Shown here: in pieces, positions 1 through 7,943 of the stretch
Layout: the number at the start of each line of letters is the position of its first letter
Position numbering within the stretch: the stretch's first letter is position 1
Source: Lachnospiraceae bacterium
Lineage (GTDB): Bacteria; Bacillota; Clostridia; Lachnospirales; Lachnospiraceae
Length of the DNA: 64,000 nt
NCBI GenBank assembly: GCA_022794265.1
Contig: JAAWEK010000007.1
Location: 1-64,000, forward strand
Direction of reading: 5' to 3'
Translations under genes and position numbers: made by a program
The notes under the pieces: model-generated
Seen by the model: only the letters and a program-made list of their open reading frames with translations
Told to the model about the DNA's origin: nothing
Database searches by the model: none

Positions 1-101
1 AGTAGTAAGACCCCTTGAAGACGACGAGGTAGATAGGTCAGGGGTGGAAGTGCAGCAATGCATGGAGCTGACTGATACTAATAGGTCGAGGGCTTATCCA
101 T
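1..101 (+). rRNA. 23S ribosomal RNA, 3' end (partial)
   Basis: The first hundred bases match the well-known 3' end of bacterial 23S rRNA: the GACGACGAGGTAGATAGG stretch, the CTGACTGATACTAATAGG stretch of the last helices, and the closing GGCTTATCC that pairs with the 5' end of the molecule. The gene enters from the left edge, so only the tail is present. The exact 3' end is estimated by analogy with E. coli 23S. No 5S rRNA follows before the terminator at 194-230. Confidence 0.93.
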
Positions 102-193
102 TAAGGTCTGGGAACATGTTTTAAGAATATCGGGAACAGACAGGGTCTTGAAAGTTTGAAAATATAATGTGTAGTTTTGAAGGTATAGGGAGG

Positions 194-230
194 AGAACAG
201 AAATCAGGTGACTGGTGTCTGTTCTTTTTT
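194..230 (+). terminator. Intrinsic terminator of the rRNA operon
   Basis: AGAACAGA (194-201) pairs with TCTGTTCT (218-225) and is followed directly by a run of six T. It lies about 90 bases after the end of 23S and 30 bases before the next gene, so it most likely ends the rRNA transcript. Confidence 0.85.
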
Positions 231-262
231 AGTTTATACAAAAACAGGAAAAGAGGCAGATT

Positions 263-985
263 ATGTATAAGAACTATGTATTTGATCTTTATGGAACACT
301 GGTAGACATAAATACCAATGAATGGAAAAGTTATTTATGGAAAAAGATGCAGGAGTTTTATGCTTTTTATGGAGCTGATTATGAATGGAAGGAATTAAAG
401 AATAAATATGAGTATATTTGTAAAACGGAAGAGGAAAAAATGAAGAACTGTGATTATCCGGAAATTAAAGTGGAATATGTTTTTCAAAAATTATTTTTAG
501 ACAAAGGGATACAGGTAAGTATAGAAACAGTAGAAGCCACAGCACGGTTTTTCAGGATTATTTCCACAAATTATATTAGATTGTATGATGGAGTGGAGGG
601 ATTTTTGCAGCTTTTGAAAAGTAAAAATAAAAAAGTATATTTGCTGTCAAATGCACAAAAAGTTTTTACTGACAATGAATTTAGAATGTTAAAACTCGAC
701 CGGTATTTTGATGGTATGGTATATTCATCGGAAGAAGGTTGTAAAAAACCCTCCGTCCATTTTTTTGATGTTGTGACAGAGCGGTACCATTTAAAGAAAA
801 GTGAAACGATTATGATTGGAAATGACTGGATATCAGATATTCAGGGAGCTGCACATGCGGGAATGGACAGTTTATATATTCATACCAATATATCACCGAA
901 GGATACGGATTTAGCTAAAGTGAAAGCAAAGTATATAATTTCTGATGGTGATTTTAATAAAATATCCAAATTGATTCTGAGATGA
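263..985 (+). CDS. HAD-superfamily hydrolase (subfamily IA)
   Basis: A 240-residue cytosolic haloacid-dehalogenase-type hydrolase, probably a phosphatase on a small phosphorylated metabolite. Motif I is DLYGTLVD near residue 8, so the second Asp of the usual DxDxT is Tyr. This DxYGT form is normal in the L-2-haloacid dehalogenase branch and in many HAD-IA proteins of this bacterial group. Motif II is LLSNAQ, motif III the Lys of KKPS, and motif IV GNDWISDIQGA. The segment between motifs I and II is a helical cap of about 90 residues, as in subfamily IA. The start follows AGGAAAAGAGG. The substrate cannot be told from sequence. It stands alone between the rRNA terminator and the starch genes. 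Confidence 0.85.
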   Translation: MYKNYVFDLYGTLVDINTNEWKSYLWKKMQEFYAFYGADYEWKELKNKYEYICKTEEEKMKNCDYPEIKVEYVFQKLFLDKGIQVSIETVEATARFFRIISTNYIRLYDGVEGFLQLLKSKNKKVYLLSNAQKVFTDNEFRMLKLDRYFDGMVYSSEEGCKKPSVHFFDVVTERYHLKKSETIMIGNDWISDIQGAAHAGMDSLYIHTNISPKDTDLAKVKAKYIISDGDFNKISKLILR

Positions 986-1082
986 CATAATTTTCTTTGT
1001 ATAATTTGCTTAAAATCTCTTTTAAAAAAAAGATTATTATGTTACAATATATATCAACCATAAAAAAATTAAGGAGGACAAC

Positions 1083-3845
1083 ATGAAAAAAAGAATTCAA
1101 GCTTTATTTATGGCTTTGGTAATGGTTCTTTCTTCTCTCTTTATATCTGTATCAGACATACAGGTTGTAGAAGCTGACGAAGGTATAACAGTCAGATTCC
1201 ATTATCAGAGAACAGATGGGGATTACACAGATTGGAATATGTGGATTTGGGGTGCTGGAGACGGTACAGCAAATGAGTTTACTGGAACTGATGAGTTTGG
1301 CGCATACTTAGATTATGCAGCTGGAACAGGAACATCTGAACTGGGCTTCATTGTCAGATTAGGTGAATGGCTGGAGAAGGATATTGATTCCGATCGTTTT
1401 ATTGATTTGTCAGCCGTTATATCTGGAAATGTAGAAGTATTTTTGAAATCAGGTGTTGCAGAACCAGAAATTGATTTCAGTGGTGCTGTATTAGGCTGCA
1501 AAGTTAAATCTGCAGCAGCAGCTGACAGAACTACTGTTAAAGTGGAACTGACAGCAGAACCGGAAGTAGATTTAAATACTGCGTTCAAAGTGATGAATAC
1601 TTCAGACGAAGAATTGGAAATTGCTTCCGTATCAGCAGACGGATTGTCTGTAGTACTTACAATGGCAGCTGAGTTGGATTATACAAAGGCATATAAGCTG
1701 ATATTTGATGGAAACACATATGATATTACAATGCCTGACTATTATTCAACAGAGGAATTCGAGTCAGAATATGCTTATGATGGCGACGATTTGGGCGCTG
1801 TATGGTCATCAGCTTCAACAACTTTCAAAGTATGGGCTCCAACAGCGGAAGCTGTTAGTGTAAACCTTTACGAGTCAGGAAAAAAAGGTACAAAGGATTT
1901 AATCAAATCTGTTGAAATGACATTAGGTGAAAAAGGTGTATGGGAAGTTACTGTTGATGGAGACTTAAATGGAACTTATTATACATATACAGCTAATGTT
2001 GGTGGTACTGTTAATGAAACAATTGATCCATACGCAAGAACAGCCGGAGTTAACGGTGACAGAGGTATGGTAATCGACTTGGATTCTACCGATCCGGAAG
2101 GTTGGGATGCAGATAAGAATCCGAATTCAGGAAAGAATTATACAGATGCAGTAATTTATGAGCTGCATGTAAGAGATTTCTCTTATGATACAAGTTCCGG
2201 AATTAAGAATGTTGGTAAGTATCTTGCATTCACAGAGACAGGAACAAAGAATTCAGAAGGCAAAGCAACAGGTGTAGACTATCTGAAAGATTTAGGAGTT
2301 ACACATGTACACATTTTACCGTCATATGATTATGCAACTGTAAATGAGGCAAGTGATGCTGATCAGTTTAACTGGGGATATGATCCTAAAAACTACAATA
2401 TACCAGAAGGTTCTTACTCAACAGATCCTTACAATGGTGCAGTAAGAGTTAATGAGTATAAGCAGATGGTTAAGTCATTACATGATAACGGAATCAGCGT
2501 AGTAATGGACGTTGTATACAACCATACTTATTCTTCTTCTGATTTCAGCTTTAACTTACTTGTACCTGGATATTTCCACAGACCAGGCGGCAATGGTTCA
2601 GGATGTGGTAATGATGTTGCATCTGAGCGTGCAATGGTTAAGAAATATATTGTTGAATCAGTTGTATACTGGGCAAAAGAATATCATATTGATGGTTTCA
2701 GATTTGACTTGGTTGGTTTGATTGATACAGAAACAATTAACGAAATTGTTGAAGAACTTCATGCAATTGATCCTTCAATTCTTTTATATGGTGAAGGATG
2801 GTCAATCGCAACACCTGTGACAAAAGAAGGCTATTCACTTGCAACACAGGGAAGCGCATATTTAACACCAGGATTTGGATATTTTAATGATTCCATGAGA
2901 GATGATGTTAAGGGAAGCGTATTTGGAGAGACAGATGCAGGATATATTAACGGATATCCGACAAAAGCAGGTGCTTTATTAATGAGCCTTATGGGTGGTC
3001 CTGTTTGGGCAGTTGAGCCGACACAGGTAATTAACTATGTATCCTGCCATGATAATCATACATTATTTGATAAATTACAGTTAACCTGTCCGGATGCTTC
3101 AATGGCAGAACTGGTTGCTATGAATAAAATTGCTTCTGCAATAGTTATAACTTCTCAGGGTGTTCCGTTCTTCCAGGCAGGCGAAGAAATACTCAGAACA
3201 AAAGAAAAAGCGGATGGAACATTTGATCACAACAGTTATGCTTCACCAAGTAGCTTAAATGCTATCAAGTGGGATGATTTAAATAAGGCAGAATATGCTG
3301 ATGTACATGATTATTACAAAGGACTGATTGAATTCAGAATGAATCATGCGGCAATGAGAATGTCTTCAAGCTCTGATATCACCAAATACATGAATGTATT
3401 TATGAATGGAAGCAATGATCAGAATGTTATCGCATATGAACTTAGCGGAGATGCAAACGGTGAAATTTCAGATGGTATAATTGTTGTATTTAACCCGAGT
3501 GCTGAGGCTGCAAAGGTTGATTTACCGGAAGGTGAATGGAAGATTTGTGTTAACGGGGAAAAAGCAGGTACAGAAGTTCTTGGTACTGCAACTGGTTCTG
3601 TAGACGTTAATGGTGTATCAACCATGATTCTTGTAAAGGGTGCTGTTAAGTTATCAGATGCTGAAACACCGACTGATACGCCAACAGCAGATAATACAAA
3701 TACTACAACTCCTGCACCAACAGCTTCCAATGAGTCACCTTCAACAGGGGATTCACCATTATCAACAATTTTATTTGTAGTTCTTGCATTATCAGTAATA
3801 AGTGTAATTGCCAGCATGATGTTGGGAAAGAAAAAGACAAACTAA
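1083..3845 (+). CDS. Secreted, wall- or membrane-anchored type I pullulanase with CBM41 (GH13_14)
   Basis: An extracellular debranching enzyme of 920 residues cutting alpha-1,6 links in pullulan, amylopectin or glycogen. A signal peptide (about 1-31, cut near VEA/DEG) is followed by a CBM41 starch-binding module (about 35-130, with the aromatic WNMWIW core), a beta-rich N domain, a CBM48 region (about 235-320, FKVWAPTA) and the GH13 barrel. The pullulanase type I signature FNWGYDPKNYN starts near residue 429. Region I is VVMDVVYNH; the nucleophile is Asp542 (DGFRFD), the acid/base Glu571 (YGEGW), and the third Asp is 657 (SCHDNHT). The C-terminus has a Thr/Pro-rich linker, SPSTGD, a hydrophobic span and a KKK tail. 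This resembles a sortase signal of the (S/P)PxTG type known for clostridial sortase B, but could act only as a membrane anchor. A strong RBS, AAGGAGGACAAC, precedes ATG. A CBM41 protein follows 36 bases later. Confidence 0.95.
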   Translation: MKKRIQALFMALVMVLSSLFISVSDIQVVEADEGITVRFHYQRTDGDYTDWNMWIWGAGDGTANEFTGTDEFGAYLDYAAGTGTSELGFIVRLGEWLEKDIDSDRFIDLSAVISGNVEVFLKSGVAEPEIDFSGAVLGCKVKSAAAADRTTVKVELTAEPEVDLNTAFKVMNTSDEELEIASVSADGLSVVLTMAAELDYTKAYKLIFDGNTYDITMPDYYSTEEFESEYAYDGDDLGAVWSSASTTFKVWAPTAEAVSVNLYESGKKGTKDLIKSVEMTLGEKGVWEVTVDGDLNGTYYTYTANVGGTVNETIDPYARTAGVNGDRGMVIDLDSTDPEGWDADKNPNSGKNYTDAVIYELHVRDFSYDTSSGIKNVGKYLAFTETGTKNSEGKATGVDYLKDLGVTHVHILPSYDYATVNEASDADQFNWGYDPKNYNIPEGSYSTDPYNGAVRVNEYKQMVKSLHDNGISVVMDVVYNHTYSSSDFSFNLLVPGYFHRPGGNGSGCGNDVASERAMVKKYIVESVVYWAKEYHIDGFRFDLVGLIDTETINEIVEELHAIDPSILLYGEGWSIATPVTKEGYSLATQGSAYLTPGFGYFNDSMRDDVKGSVFGETDAGYINGYPTKAGALLMSLMGGPVWAVEPTQVINYVSCHDNHTLFDKLQLTCPDASMAELVAMNKIASAIVITSQGVPFFQAGEEILRTKEKADGTFDHNSYASPSSLNAIKWDDLNKAEYADVHDYYKGLIEFRMNHAAMRMSSSSDITKYMNVFMNGSNDQNVIAYELSGDANGEISDGIIVVFNPSAEAAKVDLPEGEWKICVNGEKAGTEVLGTATGSVDVNGVSTMILVKGAVKLSDAETPTDTPTADNTNTTTPAPTASNESPSTGDSPLSTILFVVLALSVISVIASMMLGKKKTN

Positions 3846-3881
3846 TAAATAGGTAATGGGTTAAAGTTAAAGGAGATAACT

Positions 3882-4529
3882 ATGAAAAGTAGAGTTAAAG
3901 TCATAGTTTTATCATTGGCATTATTGCTGTGTTCCATGATATTAGCTGATGTTAATATGGTTAAGGCCTATGCTGATGGTGAAAAAACAATTCGTTTCCA
4001 TTACATACGTCCAGATAAAGTATATGATGACTGGACGATGTGGGTGTGGAATGAGAATGAAAATGGAAAAGGATATGAATTTCAGGTAGCTGAAGATGGA
4101 AGTGAAGCAGTTTCTGAGTATACCTGCAATGCAGATACACAAAAAGTTGGCTTTATTGTAAAAGGTGCAAACTGGACGAAGGATGTTGACGAAGACAGAG
4201 AAATTGATTTAACTGCAATAACAGGCGATGTTATTGATGTCTATCTTACTTCTGGTGTAAAAGAGTTTGAAACAAAACTTGCAGAAAATAATGAGCCAAC
4301 AACAGCTGCACCGCAGGATGTTGCTTCTTCAGCAACAGAGGCACAGCCTTCTGGTGAACAGCCGGCTGAACCTTCTACTAATACTGCTGATGAAGTAGAA
4401 TCTGATGATCCGAATGCAGATTATTCGGCATCTACTGGAACGGTAATTGTGGCTGATATAGTTGTATTACTTGTAGTTGCTGCATTATGTTTTACGGTTT
4501 TCGGAAAGAAAAAGGATTCATTTGTATAA
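3882..4529 (+). CDS. Stand-alone CBM41 starch-binding protein, membrane-anchored
   Basis: A 215-residue exported protein with no catalytic domain. A signal peptide (about 1-32) leads into one CBM41-like module (about 36-135) whose core (IRFHYIRPD, DDWTMWVWNE, VGFIVKGANW) closely parallels the N-terminal module of the pullulanase just upstream. A low-complexity Thr/Ser/Glu/Pro linker (about 140-180) then leads to a hydrophobic span and a GKKKDSFV tail. SASTG before the span echoes the SPSTG of the pullulanase. The likely role is to hold starch or maltodextrin at the cell surface for the neighbouring enzyme. It is preceded by AAAGGAGATAACT and is probably cotranscribed with the pullulanase; a terminator follows. 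The function is inferred; binding of alpha-glucan is the known property of CBM41. Confidence 0.8.
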   Translation: MKSRVKVIVLSLALLLCSMILADVNMVKAYADGEKTIRFHYIRPDKVYDDWTMWVWNENENGKGYEFQVAEDGSEAVSEYTCNADTQKVGFIVKGANWTKDVDEDREIDLTAITGDVIDVYLTSGVKEFETKLAENNEPTTAAPQDVASSATEAQPSGEQPAEPSTNTADEVESDDPNADYSASTGTVIVADIVVLLVVAALCFTVFGKKKDSFV

Positions 4530-4544
4530 TTTTCCTTATTTTCT

Positions 4545-4581
4545 AAAAAAAGAGAAACAGATTTCTGTTTCTCTTTTTTTT
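4545..4581 (+). terminator. Intrinsic terminator after the CBM41 gene
   Basis: AGAGAAACAG (4551-4560) and CTGTTTCTCT (4565-4574) form a perfect 10-bp stem with a 4-base loop, flanked by A6 and T8. It closes the pullulanase-CBM41 unit. Confidence 0.92.
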
Positions 4582-4607
4582 ATAAAAAATTATATACTTA
4601 TTATGTA

Positions 4608-4636
4608 TTGAAATTATGGGATTGATAAGATATTAT
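4608..4636 (+). promoter_or_regulatory. Sigma-A type promoter of the cytosolic pullulanase
   Basis: TTGAAA (4608-4613) and TATTAT (4631-4636) are separated by exactly 17 bases, about 57 bases upstream of the pullulanase start and just after the preceding terminator. Confidence 0.65.
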
Positions 4637-4695
4637 AGAAGTAATGAATTTGGTAAGTGTATTTGATCATTTAAATAGGAAAGGAAAAGATTGTG

Positions 4696-6729
4696 ATGAA
4701 TATTAATCAATTATATGTAAGTGACTGGCTTGGGAAATATTCCACAAAAGATTTTGAAGAAATGTATACCTATGGAGCGGATGATTTAGGTATGCGGTTG
4801 GAAGGAGAGGAGATTGTATTAAAGTGCTGGTCTCCGTTTGCAGCACAGGTATCATTAAATATCTATTTATCCGGGGAAGAGAGCAGTGCCAGTGTGGAAC
4901 AGATTCAAATGGTTCGTGGAGAAAAGGGAATATGGCAGATTACATTAGGAGCATCTGGATATTTAAACAAATACTATGATTTTACAGTTGTATTTGATAA
5001 TATTCCGAATGAAGATTCTAAGGCCGAATTTACTGCATGCGACCCATATGCAAGGGCAGTTGGTGTAAATGGGAAAAAGGCTATGTTTATAGATTTAATT
5101 GGAACGAATCCAGAGGGCTGGGACACGGACCGGAACCCGAATCAGTCTATGGCATGGAATGAAATGATAATTTATGAGCTGCATACCAGAGATTTATCTG
5201 CAGATTTGAAATCAGGCATAAAAAACAGAGGAAAGTTTTTTGGACTGATTGAAAACGGAACATATATTATAAATGGAAAGGAAAAGATTAAGACAGGTTT
5301 AGATCATATTAAGGATTTGGGAATTACCCATCTTCATCTTCTGCCTTTTTATGATTACGGTTCTATAGATGAGAGCCTGCCATATAATGAGAATAAATAT
5401 AACTGGGGATATGACCCGGTTAATTATAATGTTCCAGAGGGTTCCTATTCTACAAACCCTTTTGATGGAGATGTGAGAATCAGGGAATTAAAGCAGACAA
5501 TCTATCGACTGCATGAAAATGGAATTAGTGTGGTTATGGATGTGGTCTATAATCATACATATAATGAAGGATTTTGTTTTAATAAGATGGTCCCGGGTTA
5601 TTTTTACCGCATAGATGCAGACGGAGTATTATCCAATGGTTCGGAATGCGGAAATGATACTGCATCGGAAAGAAGTATGGTTCGTAAATATATTGTAGAT
5701 TCCGTTTTATATTGGGCAAGAGAATATCATATTGACGGATTTCGTTTTGACTTGCTGGGACTGCTGGATACAGAAACCATGCAGGAAATCAGAAAAGGAC
5801 TGGATACCATCAGACCAAATATTCTGATTTATGGAGAAGGCTGGAAACTGCAGACCGAATTGACAAAGAAAAATGTTGTTCTGGCAACACAGGAACATGT
5901 AAGTGAGATGGACCGGATTGCAATGTTTAGTGATAATCTCAGAGATGCTATTAAAGGAAGTGTATTTGAAGAAGAGGAAAAGGGCTATATATCTGGAAAC
6001 AAGGCTTATGCGGAAGAAATAAAAACGTCTCTGATGGGTTCGTCGGAATGGGCGGAATATCCGGAACAGATTATTAATTATACTTCCTGTCATGATAATT
6101 ATACGTTATTTGATAAAATTGCTCTGTGCAATAAGCAGATTGGCATAGAAGAAAGAATCCGGCAGAACAAGCTGGCAATTGCAATTGTAATGTTGTCTCA
6201 GGGAATTCCGCTGCTTCATGCAGGAGAAGAGTTATTAAGAACGAAGATAAATCGGCAGGGGGAATTTATCAGTGACAGTGTCCGGGAGGGAGACGATGTT
6301 AATTCCATTAAGTGGGAAATGCTGCTAAAACCGGAATATCAGAATGTATACCGTTATTACAAAGGATTGATTGCATTTCGTAAAAATACCGGATTGTTGC
6401 ATATGACTGACCCGGCAGAAATAAAAAAAACATATTTTTTTGCGGAAACAGAAAATGAACTGGTGATTTGCTTTAAAGTAATCCAGAACAATGAAATAAT
6501 GATTGTTGTGCTTAATGCAGATGATAAAATGGTTGAAATAAATTTACATGATATTTTTGTGAAAGAAGGAACGTGGAATGACACGTTAGAAGGAAAGCAA
6601 TTTCAATGCTATGTAAATGAATACGCAGCAGACTGCAAACCGGTATCCGAAACTGTTTATGATGAAAATGACTGTACCATTGCAGTTCAGGCACAGTCAT
6701 GTGTGGTTTTAAAAAATATTCAGTTTTGA
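4696..6729 (+). CDS. Cytosolic type I pullulanase (GH13_14)
   Basis: A debranching enzyme of 677 residues without signal peptide or CBM41, expected to act in the cytosol on imported branched maltodextrins or stored glycogen. After a CBM48-like N region (LKCWSPFAAQVSLNIY, about residues 35-50) comes the pullulanase signature YNWGYDPVNYN at about 235. Region I is VVMDVVYNH (about 279), nucleophile Asp352 in DGFRFD, acid/base Glu381 in YGEGW, and Asp467 in SCHDNYT. It is a shorter paralogue of the secreted enzyme at 1083. I chose ATG at 4696; the GTG immediately before it (4693) is equally possible. Its 3' end overlaps the convergent LacI-type gene by 10 bases. Confidence 0.93.
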   Translation: MNINQLYVSDWLGKYSTKDFEEMYTYGADDLGMRLEGEEIVLKCWSPFAAQVSLNIYLSGEESSASVEQIQMVRGEKGIWQITLGASGYLNKYYDFTVVFDNIPNEDSKAEFTACDPYARAVGVNGKKAMFIDLIGTNPEGWDTDRNPNQSMAWNEMIIYELHTRDLSADLKSGIKNRGKFFGLIENGTYIINGKEKIKTGLDHIKDLGITHLHLLPFYDYGSIDESLPYNENKYNWGYDPVNYNVPEGSYSTNPFDGDVRIRELKQTIYRLHENGISVVMDVVYNHTYNEGFCFNKMVPGYFYRIDADGVLSNGSECGNDTASERSMVRKYIVDSVLYWAREYHIDGFRFDLLGLLDTETMQEIRKGLDTIRPNILIYGEGWKLQTELTKKNVVLATQEHVSEMDRIAMFSDNLRDAIKGSVFEEEEKGYISGNKAYAEEIKTSLMGSSEWAEYPEQIINYTSCHDNYTLFDKIALCNKQIGIEERIRQNKLAIAIVMLSQGIPLLHAGEELLRTKINRQGEFISDSVREGDDVNSIKWEMLLKPEYQNVYRYYKGLIAFRKNTGLLHMTDPAEIKKTYFFAETENELVICFKVIQNNEIMIVVLNADDKMVEINLHDIFVKEGTWNDTLEGKQFQCYVNEYAADCKPVSETVYDENDCTIAVQAQSCVVLKNIQF

Positions 6730-7727
6730 CATCTGCAGGTGCTTTTCCGGATAATCAATTCTGGTCGAAGTAAAAATTTACTCACAGGGATATTATTGAT
6801 CAGGCAGTCCAGCAGGGTGAAAGCGCTACGGCCGAGATTCTGACGGTCCTGCCGGATTGTGGTAAGCGGGGGCGTCAGATTTGCACAGAATGGCAGGTCA
6901 TCAAAGCCGATAATACTGATATCTTCAGGAACGCGAAGTCCCCGCTTTGTAACCTCGGATATGGCACCGGAAGCGATTAAATCACTGGCACATATTATGG
7001 CTGTAGCACCGTTGTCAATAAATTTTGGAACATGGTATTTAGCACAATCCGGTACATAATATCCATATTCAAACAGATTGGGATAAATTTTCAGATTGAA
7101 TTCTTTCATTACGGTTTCATAGGCCTGAGTACGCTCATAAGATACCATACTGTTTTTGGCGCCGTTCAGAAAGGCTATTTTTCGATGACCTAGCTCAAAT
7201 AAATGGGTGACGGCAAGTTTCAGTCCTTCATAACAATCGGTGCCTACATAACCGACTTTGGGATTGGTCTGAACATAATTATCAAACAGAACAGTTGGAA
7301 ACCTAGTTTTGGAAATCTGGACACTGTAATCATTATGCATGGAAAAACCAATCAGAAAAGCGCCACAGTAGCGGTTGGTAAGTAGAAACTTATCATACTG
7401 GCTTGTACTCTGTGCATTGAGATTGGATGGGATGATATCCGTTTGCCAGTTGCGTATGGCAGCTGACTGTCTGAATCCCTGAATCAGGTCATAGCCAAAA
7501 GCATCGCGGTTTTCGTAATCCATATTTTCTATAAAGACACAGACTTTTCGTTCTGCAGTATTATTGATTAAAGTTTTCTTTCTTTTTGGGGTATAACCCA
7601 GTTCTATTGCGGTATCCAGTACCATCTGTCTGGTTTCATCGCTGATGTCACTGGCATTATTCAATCCTTTGGAAACGGTACTGACTGCAATTCCCAGGCG
7701 GTCGGCGATATCTTTAATTGTTGCCAT
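6720..7727 (-). CDS. LacI/GalR-family transcriptional regulator of the alpha-glucan genes
   Basis: A 335-residue regulator. The N-terminal helix-turn-helix (ATIKDIADRLGIAVSTVSKGLNN) is typical of the LacI family, followed by the hinge and a periplasmic-binding-protein-like sugar-sensing domain (VGYVGTDCYEGLKLAVTHL; CASDLIASGAI; IIGFDDLPFCANLTPPLTTIRQ). The start at 7727 is set by AAGGAG seven bases upstream; an in-frame ATG-less extension to 7763 lacks such support. It is divergent from malQ and sits between two pullulanase/amylomaltase units, so it most likely controls them in response to a maltodextrin. Candidate operators lie in the shared intergenic region. The effector is inferred. Confidence 0.9.
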   Translation of the reverse strand: MATIKDIADRLGIAVSTVSKGLNNASDISDETRQMVLDTAIELGYTPKRKKTLINNTAERKVCVFIENMDYENRDAFGYDLIQGFRQSAAIRNWQTDIIPSNLNAQSTSQYDKFLLTNRYCGAFLIGFSMHNDYSVQISKTRFPTVLFDNYVQTNPKVGYVGTDCYEGLKLAVTHLFELGHRKIAFLNGAKNSMVSYERTQAYETVMKEFNLKIYPNLFEYGYYVPDCAKYHVPKFIDNGATAIICASDLIASGAISEVTKRGLRVPEDISIIGFDDLPFCANLTPPLTTIRQDRQNLGRSAFTLLDCLINNIPVSKFLLRPELIIRKSTCRCQN

Positions 7728-7755
7728 AAACAGACTCCTTTCCGGGTAAAAATTA

Positions 7756-7827
7756 TTCGACACTAATATATCAGAAATGTCGAATTATAGCAAGTTGTTT
7801 TTCGTAATTTTTCGAAAATATACGAAA
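7756..7827. promoter_or_regulatory. Two inverted repeats between the LacI-type gene and malQ (candidate operators)
   Basis: An imperfect palindrome spans 7800-7827: TTTCGTA and TACGAAA flank a perfect TTTTCGAAAA-type core (7809-7818) centred on CG. Twelve of 14 paired positions match, and a central CG is typical of LacI-family operators. A second inverted repeat, TTCGACA (7756-7762) and TGTCGAA (7778-7784), lies closer to the regulator start and could serve autoregulation. The half-site ATATACGAAAT recurs inside the malQ promoter at 7884-7894. Confidence 0.6.
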
Positions 7828-7873
7828 TTAAATAAAATAGAGTAAAAAACAAATAAATATCGATTTAAGTTAC

Positions 7874-7902
7874 TTGACGCCATATATACGAAATGGTAAA
7901 AT
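7874..7902 (+). promoter_or_regulatory. malQ promoter with embedded operator half-site
   Basis: TTGACG (7874-7879) and TAAAAT (7897-7902) are 17 bases apart. The spacer carries ATATACGAAAT (7884-7894), identical to the right arm of the palindrome 66 bases upstream, so a repressor bound here would block the polymerase. Confidence 0.7.
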
Positions 7903-7943
7903 GTACTAGTAGTTGGAACTAAATTCGAGGATGAGGTGAAATC

